Of a DNA stretch of 44,288 nt, positions 10,099 through 17,506 are shown piece by piece. Origin of the DNA: Gammaproteobacteria bacterium (GTDB lineage Bacteria; Pseudomonadota; Gammaproteobacteria; HK1); assembly GCA_018224385.1 (NCBI GenBank), contig JAGTVB010000008.1:1-44288 (forward strand). Direction: 5' to 3'. The notes beneath the pieces were generated by a model. It was not told the origin of the DNA. It did not search any database and saw only the letters and a list, made by a program, of their open reading frames with translations. The position numbers were made by a program, and so were the translations under genes. Numbering within the stretch: position 1 is the stretch's first letter; every line of letters starts with the position of its first letter.

Positions 10099-10890
10099 TT
10101 AGGGTGTTCTCAGACGATCCAGGCGTAACCGTTCCCGGTGGTCGAATAGGCGGCGCGAACCCATCCACACAGCGGCGGTGGTGCCAAGGATGGTTCCACC
10201 ACTGATGAGAAATAGGATGAGAATCTGGTACTTGGCCGCTTGCACGGGGGATGCTCCAGCCAGAATCTGTCCGGTCATCATTCCCGGCAGGCTGACCACT
10301 CCGGCAGCAGCCATAGCGTTGATGATGGGAATGAATCCGCTGCGTATGCTGTTTCTCCGGATTTGGCCAATAGCCTCGTTCCAGCTGTGGCCGAGCATTA
10401 AGCGGGCTTCGATAGTGTCGCGCTGTGCCCAGGCGCCCTCGGTCAGTCGATCGACCCCAAGGGCGATGCCATTCATCGTATTCCCGAGCAGCATTCCGAG
10501 CAGCGGTATCGCGTATTGCGGATGATACCAAGGTGAGGCTTGAATGATTGCGGCGAGTGCAAACAGAGTTACTGTGAACGAGGACAGAAACAGCGACACC
10601 GTTCCGGTGCCATAGCCCCACCCGCCCCGGAAAGGTCGATGTTGGCGAGCCATGACCTCCCACCCAGCCACGAAAAGCATGATTCCTGCCAGCAGGCTTA
10701 CCCAGCCAAGGTGCACATAGCCGAACAGTGTTTGGAGCACGAGACCAATCAGGAGCAGTTGCACGATGCAGCGTATAGCGGCTATCAAAAGCGTTCGCGT
10801 CACAGCGAGGTGCAGGAAAGCTGCGATAATCGCCCCGAGGATGACGAGTACGCTGGCCAGCCCGAGATCAAACGTTGAGAGTTCCGTCAT
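10099..10890 (-). CDS. fetB: ABC transporter permease, FetB/UPF0014 family
   Basis: Multi-TM; GNTMNGIALGVDRLTE...; INAMAAAGVVSLPGMMTGQILAGASPVQAAKYQILILFLISGG is characteristic. Start MTELSTFDLG at 10890 overlaps the stop of the upstream ATPase. Confidence 0.88.
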   Translation of the reverse strand: MTELSTFDLGLASVLVILGAIIAAFLHLAVTRTLLIAAIRCIVQLLLIGLVLQTLFGYVHLGWVSLLAGIMLFVAGWEVMARQHRPFRGGWGYGTGTVSLFLSSFTVTLFALAAIIQASPWYHPQYAIPLLGMLLGNTMNGIALGVDRLTEGAWAQRDTIEARLMLGHSWNEAIGQIRRNSIRSGFIPIINAMAAAGVVSLPGMMTGQILAGASPVQAAKYQILILFLISGGTILGTTAAVWMGSRRLFDHRERLRLDRLRTP

Positions 10891-11531
10891 CTGAGGGCTC
10901 CAGTGTCGTCGCTCAGTCGTCCCTGGCTGATGTGCACAACCCGGCTCGCGACCCGCCGAATCTGCTGGCTGTCGTGGCTGACCCAAAGGGTGGGCGTTGC
11001 ATATGTCGTACGGTATATCTGTAGTATCCTTTCGACCCGCAGAGTAGTCGCAGGGTCAAGGTTCGCCGTCGGCTCATCAAGCAATAGCACGCGCGGCCGG
11101 TTCAAAAGAAGCCGCAGCAGTCCGAAACGTTGACGCTCGCCGCTGGACAGCCGGGTTACCGGTTCCGCCAGCAGGTGCTCGGCGAGTCCAAGGTCCGCAA
11201 GCATACTGCGATCGACGCTCGCTAGATGCTCGCCGACCCGGTCTTGCCACCAGTGCGTTTCCGGCGGCAGCAGACCGACCGCCCGGCGCCATTGCGATGC
11301 AGGAAACTCTTGACGAGACGTGGCGTCCAGACGGGCTTCGCCCTGGTGAACATCCAGGTCGGCAATGGCACGCAATAAACGGCTTTTCCCCGAACCCGAG
11401 GGGCCAGAGAGGCAAACACATTCGCCAGCGGCGATGGCCAGGGTGATCGGTCCAAGCGCGTTCGCCCGAATGTCCTTAATCTCTAATCGAGGCACGGTAG
11501 TCCCAATTGATCTGTGGTACTCGACGAGCAC
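10887..11531 (-). CDS. fetA: ABC transporter ATP-binding protein, FetA/YbbL family
   Basis: Walker A GPSGSGKSRLL, signature LSSGERQRFGLLRLL, Walker B VLLLDEPTANLD; overlaps the FetB start. Confidence 0.88.
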   Translation of the reverse strand: MLVEYHRSIGTTVPRLEIKDIRANALGPITLAIAAGECVCLSGPSGSGKSRLLRAIADLDVHQGEARLDATSRQEFPASQWRRAVGLLPPETHWWQDRVGEHLASVDRSMLADLGLAEHLLAEPVTRLSSGERQRFGLLRLLLNRPRVLLLDEPTANLDPATTLRVERILQIYRTTYATPTLWVSHDSQQIRRVASRVVHISQGRLSDDTGALR

Positions 11532-11684
11532 GCGTACCGGTACGAATAGGGGTGCAGCACGGGCGCCACATCGCTCACCGATGACCCGGGGAGGCGATGA
11601 TGGGCGGCGACCAGAATGTCATTGGCAGCTCCGAGTGCGGGAACGACCACAGGCAGCCGAACGCACTGTTGGTCAGTTGTGTCA

Positions 11685-11713
11685 TTGACAGCAGTTGATA
11701 ACTCCCTTATGCT
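11685..11713 (+). promoter_or_regulatory. Sigma70-type promoter TTGACA - 17 bp - TATGCT upstream of the phasin-like gene
   Basis: TTGACA at 11685-11690, TATGCT at 11708-11713; TGCTGCGCCGCAACA imperfect palindrome overlaps the -10. Confidence 0.65.
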
Positions 11714-11784
11714 GCGCCGCAACAAAAACATTTTTTTAGCGTGACTTCGGTACGCTGCAAGCGCAGGAATGAGAGGGACATAGC

Positions 11785-12084
11785 GTGGAGAAGCTCTTCG
11801 TAGAGGTTTATACTCAGATTAACGAATTAAATGAGAATGTGATTCAGCCTGCCTATCGACTCAAAGAGATCGCACACATGAGCGAGGGCAAATTAATTGA
11901 GCAACATCTCGCCTTGGTCGAGGCGTGTCTCGAAGTGGTCATTCGACAACTCAAAGCCTTGGGCGAGTCCAACGACATAGGCGAGTTGGTGGATCGACAG
12001 GCAACGTTGGCGGCCAGCTGGCGGGATGAAGTGCTTGCGCTTGGTCACGCGATGCAGCAGACCTCTGAGCAAGCCACCTATTAG
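11785..12084 (+). CDS. Small phasin-like protein
   Basis: 99-aa helical protein; C-terminal half VEACLEVVIRQLKALGESNDIGELVDRQATLAASWRDEVLALGHAMQQTSEQ resembles phasin repeats; immediately upstream of an acetyl-CoA acetyltransferase. Confidence 0.55.
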   Translation: MEKLFVEVYTQINELNENVIQPAYRLKEIAHMSEGKLIEQHLALVEACLEVVIRQLKALGESNDIGELVDRQATLAASWRDEVLALGHAMQQTSEQATY

Positions 12085-12310
12085 AACGGTTGGGAAGCGC
12101 AGCTTGCGCCCTGAAAGGACCGCTTGAGGCCGCAACCGGTCGCCGGGAAATACTGGCGGATATTCGGTATTTTCTTGCATCACCCTGCCATTTCGGCCCA
12201 TAGTTCACGTTTTGACCGTCCGACGCTCGGTCGGAATGTTTAGGAATGTTTAGTCTGTTAGTTTGTGATCGGTAGCCATTACGAATTCCCGCGCAGGAGG
12301 AGAAGAGACA

Positions 12311-13501
12311 ATGAGTAACGGGCGTGAAGTAGTCGTATTGAGTGCAGTGCGGACCGCAATCGGTGGATATGGCGGATCGCTTAAGGATTTTCCACCGGCT
12401 GATCTGGCTGCAACTTGCGTTCGGGAGGTGGTGAAACGGGCAAATGTTGAGCCGCAAGAGGTGGGTCATTGTGTTTTCGGCAATGTGATCCATACCGAGC
12501 AGCGCGATATGTACCTTTCTAGGGTGGCGTGTGTCAACGGGGGGTTACCCGTGGAGACACCGGCTCTGACCGTGAATCGGCTCTGCGGCAGCGGACTGCA
12601 GGCGATCGTCTCTGCGGCGCAAAGCATCCTCTTAGGCGACGCCGATTGTGCAGTGGCCGGTGGGGCCGAAGTTATGAGCCGTGGCCAGTATTGGCTGCCC
12701 ACCCATCGGTGGGGGCAGCGCATGAATAACGGCGCCATTGTCGATGCGATGGTGGGGGCGTTGACCGATCCTTTCGACGACTGCCATATGGGCGTTACTG
12801 CCGAGAACATTGCGCAGAAGTGGCAGATCTCGCGGGAAGATCAGGATGCCTTGGCCGTGGAAAGTCACGAGCGTGCGGCACGAGCCACCGACAATGGGTA
12901 TTTCAAGGACCAGATCCTCCCCATTGAAATCAAGACCAAGAAGGCGACCACCGTGTTTGCTACCGATGAGCATTTTCGTCGGGGAAGCAGCATGGAGCAA
13001 ATGGCTAAGCTAAGGCCGGTGTTCAACAGGGACGGGACGGTAACCGCGGGCAATTCGTCTGGAATTAACGACGCCGCGGCGGCGGTATTGCTGATGGAAC
13101 GAAACCGTGCGCAGCAGCAGGGTCTGAAGCCACTGGCCCGCCTTGTCGGTTACGCTCATGCGGCGGTAGAACCGAAGTACATGGGTATTGGGCCGGTTCC
13201 GGCGGTCAGAAAACTGCTCGATAAGACCGGGCTCGGCATAGACGACTTGGATGTTCTGGAGGTCAACGAAGCGTTTGCGGCGCAGGCTATTGCCGTGGTG
13301 AGGGATCTCGGGCTGCCAGCCGATCGCACCAACCCGAACGGAAGTGGTCTCTCGCTGGGTCATCCCATCGGCGCGACGGGCGCCATTCTAAGTGTCAAGG
13401 CGGTCTACGAACTGCAGCGAATGGGCGGGCGTTATGCGTTAGTCACTATGTGCATTGGTGGCGGCCAAGGCATTGCGGCCATCTTTGAACGCTTAGACTA
13501 G
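12311..13501 (+). CDS. Acetyl-CoA acetyltransferase (beta-ketothiolase, PhaA-type)
   Basis: NRLCGSGLQAIVSAAQSI active-site Cys, NEAFAAQA, NPNGSGLSLGHPIGATGA, CIGGGQGIAAIFE; RBS GGAGGAG upstream. Confidence 0.95.
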   Translation: MSNGREVVVLSAVRTAIGGYGGSLKDFPPADLAATCVREVVKRANVEPQEVGHCVFGNVIHTEQRDMYLSRVACVNGGLPVETPALTVNRLCGSGLQAIVSAAQSILLGDADCAVAGGAEVMSRGQYWLPTHRWGQRMNNGAIVDAMVGALTDPFDDCHMGVTAENIAQKWQISREDQDALAVESHERAARATDNGYFKDQILPIEIKTKKATTVFATDEHFRRGSSMEQMAKLRPVFNRDGTVTAGNSSGINDAAAAVLLMERNRAQQQGLKPLARLVGYAHAAVEPKYMGIGPVPAVRKLLDKTGLGIDDLDVLEVNEAFAAQAIAVVRDLGLPADRTNPNGSGLSLGHPIGATGAILSVKAVYELQRMGGRYALVTMCIGGGQGIAAIFERLD

Positions 13502-13836
13502 GGCTTGGGATCGAACTTGCCCGCGTGTCTATGCGCCCTAACGTGTGCCATATCACCCTACCGTATGGGGTACGGCACTCCGTCTTGCCATTCACGGCAA
13601 CGGCATTCCGGATTCAAGACGGGGCAACAAGAGCGTCTGATGGGGCAGCGTTAGGTAGCGGCTTCGCCTAGCCAGTTATCGTTAGCTCCGCTGGCCTTGT
13701 TCTGGTTTCCAAACGGGCCTGGCGGAGCCATATTTGAATACGACGCTATCGCTTTGTGCCATGGTGTGGGGTGGTTCTTGCCGCTGCCGCTGGCAAGTTC
13801 GGACGGCGCTATTAATCGAATCTTCAGATCTTCCCC

Positions 13837-15180
13837 GTGAGCGGAGTACCCGTGACGCGCGTTGCCTATTGCACCTTCGGCTGTCGACTTAATCAGTACG
13901 ATACAGAAACCATCCGTGCCCTGGTAGCGCGAGAGCAAGGGTATGAGGCGGTCGCTCAGCGCGAACAGGCCGATATTTACGTTGTCAATACTTGCACTGT
14001 CACCGCGCGCGCGGATGCGAACGCGCGCAAGGCGATACGCAGACTCCACAGCGAACATCCGGAGGCGCGGATCGTTGTGGCCGGCTGTTACGCCCAACGT
14101 GCGCCAGAAGAGCTCGCAGCGCTGCCAGGCGTTTCCTTAATTGTCGGCGCCGCTGAGCGGACGCGAATCGGGGGAGAATTGCAGGATCTCGTTACCGGCA
14201 GGCAGCGGATACGCGTGTCGCCCATTAGTGAGGCGAAGTCCTTCCTCGACATCCCCATCGGTGCGATGGCGGAACGCAGCCGTGCAATAGTGAAGATTCA
14301 GGAAGGCTGTAACCACCGTTGCACTTTCTGCATCATTCCAAAGACCCGCGGTCGCTCACGAAGCCGGCGCCCCGAGAGGGTTCTGCATGAGGTGCAGACG
14401 TTAGTGACGCAGGGCTATCAGGAGATCGTGCTCACCGGCGTGCATCTCGGTGATTATGGGCTTGACCTGGGCCATGGCGGGCGGCTGCTGACGCCGCTCC
14501 TGCGAGACATTTTAGATATTCCTGGCAGCTTCCGGCTTCGCTTGAGCTCCATCGAGCCGGCGTCGGTCAGTGACGAGCTTATTGAGCTCATAGCGTCGGA
14601 GCAACGATTCGCGCGTCATTTTCATATACCCGTTCAGAGTGCGGCCAATGCGGTTCTCACGAGGATGAAGCGCGGCTACACTGGGGATGAATTTGCCATT
14701 CTCGTTAACCGAATCGTGCAGCAAATTCCAGACTGCGGCATCGGCACCGATGTCATTTGTGGTTTTCCAGGTGAGACCGAGGCAGATTTTCGCCAGACGT
14801 TCGGGCGGTTAAGTGCGCTGCCGATTACGTATATCCATCCCTTTCCCTATTCCTTACGGCCAGGGTCGGAGGCAGAGCCCTATGGGGATAATGTAACGCC
14901 TGGCGAGAAAAAGCGCCGAACCCGTGCGTTGAAGCGCCTTTCCCATTCCAAGAATCAGACCTTCCGTGAGGCACAAGTCGGGAAGATAGTCGGGGTACTG
15001 TTCGAATTGCCCAAAAGCAAAGCGGACGGAAAGCGAATGGGTTGGACGGATAATTACCTGCGTGTGCGCGTAGACCAGGCGTCGGTAGTAGCGGGAATTA
15101 AACAAGTGCGAATCGACGGTCTGGCCGAGGGTGGGCTGATCGGTAAGCTTTTGGACACGGCCACCCAATACGGTCGTTAG
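13837..15180 (+). CDS. mtaB: tRNA threonylcarbamoyladenosine (ms2t6A37) methylthiotransferase, MtaB type (GTG start; alternative GTG at 13852)
   Basis: Methylthiotransferase domain (CTFGCRLNQYDTE), radical-SAM motif EGCNHRCTFCIIPKTRGRSRSR, C-terminal TRAM-like segment. Confidence 0.93.
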   Translation: MSGVPVTRVAYCTFGCRLNQYDTETIRALVAREQGYEAVAQREQADIYVVNTCTVTARADANARKAIRRLHSEHPEARIVVAGCYAQRAPEELAALPGVSLIVGAAERTRIGGELQDLVTGRQRIRVSPISEAKSFLDIPIGAMAERSRAIVKIQEGCNHRCTFCIIPKTRGRSRSRRPERVLHEVQTLVTQGYQEIVLTGVHLGDYGLDLGHGGRLLTPLLRDILDIPGSFRLRLSSIEPASVSDELIELIASEQRFARHFHIPVQSAANAVLTRMKRGYTGDEFAILVNRIVQQIPDCGIGTDVICGFPGETEADFRQTFGRLSALPITYIHPFPYSLRPGSEAEPYGDNVTPGEKKRRTRALKRLSHSKNQTFREAQVGKIVGVLFELPKSKADGKRMGWTDNYLRVRVDQASVVAGIKQVRIDGLAEGGLIGKLLDTATQYGR

Positions 15181-15296
15181 AAGCTGTTTAAAAATGTCGC
15201 AAGCGCCAGAGTCGCAAGGCGCACCGGGAAGCACAAGGATTTCGAACCGCCGCGCAACGCCGCTATGAAACGCGCAGCAGTTTTCAAACGGCTTCT
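15179..15296 (+). repeat. Dispersed MITE-like repeat, copy A (118 bp, terminal inverted repeats)
   Basis: Starts AGAAGCTGTTTAAAAATG and ends CAGTTTTCAAACGGCTTCT (imperfect TIRs). Shares ordered blocks with copy B: AAAAATGTC, AGTCGCAAGGCG, AGGATnTCGAA, CGCGCAACGC, GCTATGA, AACGGCT. Confidence 0.75.
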
Positions 15297-15319
15297 CAAG
15301 CAGATTTTTGACACGAATC

Positions 15320-16495
15320 CTACGCCGTAGGAACTGCTTCGCTGGAGTGGCGCAGGGTAGCCAGCAGTGCGTCGCCGACGACGTCCTTTCGCCAGCCCTG
15401 GAACTCCCGGGGCAACTCATCACTCCCCTCAGTCTTCGCGTGCCGCACCAGTGATTCAATGAGTCGGCTGTGTGCTAGAACTTGAGGCGGCATGTCGAGC
15501 TCCGCTGCTTTTTTGGAGACAATGAGCTTGAGTTTGCTCATGAGCGCTGCATGTGCACGAGCTGCGGTAGGGTTGGGTAGAGGGACGGGAAGCTCATTCT
15601 CAGATACGCTGAGAGCACCTTGAATCAAGCTGACAAGCGTGTCTCCAAGGCGGGATACCGCCGCAACAGGAACACCGTGGATGCTCTTCAGGGCAAGCGA
15701 GGTGATTGGACGTTTGCGCGCAATCTCAAGGAGTACAGCATCCTGCAGGATGAAGCCCCGAGGAAGGTCTCGAGTGCGTGCCTGCTCATCTCGCCATACA
15801 CAGAGCCTTCGCAACACCTCAAGGCCGCGGGGGTCTAGCTGCCATGCTTGGGGCATGCGCCGGTAGCTTGAATGGCCGGTGCGGTGGAAACGACGAGCGT
15901 CGAGAAGCTTTTCAACCTCTTGATATACCCAGCATTCACGTCCATTTTCTGCCAGTCGTTGCTGCAGCATCTGGTATAACGGCAGCAAGTAAATGACGTC
16001 TTGGGCAGCATACATTACTTGTGAGGGAGTAAGGGGGCGTTGCAACCAGCTGGAGCGCGTTTCCGCTTTGGGTAGCTTTACTGAGAGCATTTGACTAACC
16101 AATCGCTGGTAGCCGGGTGCATAGCCATAACCTGCGAACGGAGCGGCGAGTTGCGTATCAAACAGTGGGCGTGGCAGGGTGCGGCCCAAGTGATAGAAGA
16201 CCTCGAGATCTTCTGATGAGGCGTGCAAGATTTTGAGAACACTTCGTTCGCGAAGTACGTCGAAGAAGGGATCCAGGCGAGACAGAGCGAGCGGATCAAT
16301 AAGATAGACGGTTTCACCATCGAAGACTTGAATCAGTCCGACGCGAGGATAATAAGTTCTAGCGCGGGCGAATTCGGTGTCGAGAGCGAGCGCTTCACAG
16401 CTCGTCCACTGGGCGCAGGCCTTTGCCAGCGCTTCATTGTGGGTGATGAAGGTGGGCGATCGAAAATGGGGTAAGCCCTCTTCGCAAGGCCTCAA
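15320..16495 (-). CDS. rnd: Ribonuclease D
   Basis: DEDD exonuclease motifs EALALDTEFARARTYYPRVGLIQVF, ILHASSEDLEVF, YAAQDVIYLLPLY; HRDC-like C-terminus. Confidence 0.93.
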   Translation of the reverse strand: MRPCEEGLPHFRSPTFITHNEALAKACAQWTSCEALALDTEFARARTYYPRVGLIQVFDGETVYLIDPLALSRLDPFFDVLRERSVLKILHASSEDLEVFYHLGRTLPRPLFDTQLAAPFAGYGYAPGYQRLVSQMLSVKLPKAETRSSWLQRPLTPSQVMYAAQDVIYLLPLYQMLQQRLAENGRECWVYQEVEKLLDARRFHRTGHSSYRRMPQAWQLDPRGLEVLRRLCVWRDEQARTRDLPRGFILQDAVLLEIARKRPITSLALKSIHGVPVAAVSRLGDTLVSLIQGALSVSENELPVPLPNPTAARAHAALMSKLKLIVSKKAAELDMPPQVLAHSRLIESLVRHAKTEGSDELPREFQGWRKDVVGDALLATLRHSSEAVPTA

Positions 16496-16619
16496 GGCGG
16501 CGAACCCGTCGGATGTTGGCCCGTATTTATGGCGACCGCTTTATGCATCGTGCACATCGCATCCATCAGCCTCTATAAACAACGCGGGCGATCACGGCTT
16601 GGCCAGTCTTCGGTTGGCG

Positions 16620-17321
16620 CTAGGTGCACTTGGAGTCTGCACAATTCAAGCACACCGTACAGCCATCCAGCTGTACCACTGCCTTGGTATGGCATTTCAG
16701 GCAAAGGCGCGCTTCCTTCGGAAAGCTTGTCTTTGGCTCTTGCGTGTTCTTAGGTGAACGGCCGGATCTTGCGTCGAAGGTAGCTCGCTTCTCGGCAATT
16801 AAATAGGCCTGACCCGGTTCAAGAGGGTCGTTCTTCAGCAGGCCAATCATGCGCATGTGGCGTTCGATGGCATCGCCGATTTCCGCCACCAGTGAGGGCA
16901 TATACTTGCCGCCGGGTTTGAAGTAGCCGCCCCTTGGATCAAACACGGAATGTAGCTCTTCCACGAGAAAGGTAATATCGCCTCCCTTTCGGAAAACTGC
17001 CGAGATAATACGCGTCAGCGCGACGATCCACTGGAAGTGCTCCATGTTCTTAGAATTAATAAAGATTTCGAAAGGGCGGCGCTGCTCGTGTTCCGTGTCG
17101 GCGTTGAGCACCACATCGTTGATAGTGACGTAGAGCGCATGTTCCGAGAGCGGCGTCTTAATTTTGTAGGTGGAGCCGAGCAAAACCTCCGGTCGCTCGA
17201 GCCTCTCGTGCATTTGGACGACGTTTGTCGTGGGTTTTGGCTCCGCATCCTTGGGTTTATCTGAGTCCATAACCTTGACCCGATAACCGACAATCTTCTG
17301 ATCGATTTTGATTGCCATCAC
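16620..17321 (-). CDS. nrdJb: Class II ribonucleotide reductase, C-terminal subunit (NrdJb)
   Basis: MAIKIDQKIVGYRVKV..., YKIKTPLSEHALYVTINDV, PFEIFINSKNMEHFQWIVALTRIISAVFRKGGD; C-terminal CLKCHTKAVVQLDGCTVCLNC. Lies directly downstream of the catalytic subunit. Confidence 0.88.
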   Translation of the reverse strand: MMAIKIDQKIVGYRVKVMDSDKPKDAEPKPTTNVVQMHERLERPEVLLGSTYKIKTPLSEHALYVTINDVVLNADTEHEQRRPFEIFINSKNMEHFQWIVALTRIISAVFRKGGDITFLVEELHSVFDPRGGYFKPGGKYMPSLVAEIGDAIERHMRMIGLLKNDPLEPGQAYLIAEKRATFDARSGRSPKNTQEPKTSFPKEARLCLKCHTKAVVQLDGCTVCLNCADSKCT

Positions 17322-17351
17322 TAGTCTCCCCTGGACTGTCCCCTAGCAGCC

Positions 17352-17487
17352 AGCCGTTTTAAAAACGACGGCTCGTGTCATAGCGCGTTGCGCGACGTTT
17401 CGAGATCCTGGTACGTCCTGACACCCTCCGGTGGCCTACTGCCACACGCCTTGCGACTGCGGTACGCGCGAGACATTTTTACACCCT
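17352..17487 (-). repeat. Dispersed MITE-like repeat, copy B, in the nrdJa-nrdJb gap
   Basis: Reverse strand reads AAAAATGTCtCGCG...AGTCGCAAGGCG...CAGGATCTCGAAACGTCGCGCAACGCGCTATGACACGAGCCGTCGTTTTTAAAACGGCT, colinear with copy A. Confidence 0.75.
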
Positions 17488-17498
17488 CTTTTTAGAGG
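17485..17498 (-). other. Small hairpin CCTCT-AAAA-AGAGG just after the nrdJa stop codon
   Basis: Perfect 5-bp stem with 4-nt loop, reverse strand. Confidence 0.45.
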
Positions 17499-17506
17499 CT
17501 AATTCC

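Noticed and set aside
13651-14097. 148-aa minus-strand ORF overlapping the mtaB 5' end
   Set aside because: Its N-terminal part is antisense to mtaB. The tail (SYSNMAPPGPFGNQNKASGANDNWLGEAAT) looks somewhat protein-like, but I found no start codon or RBS in the intergenic part.
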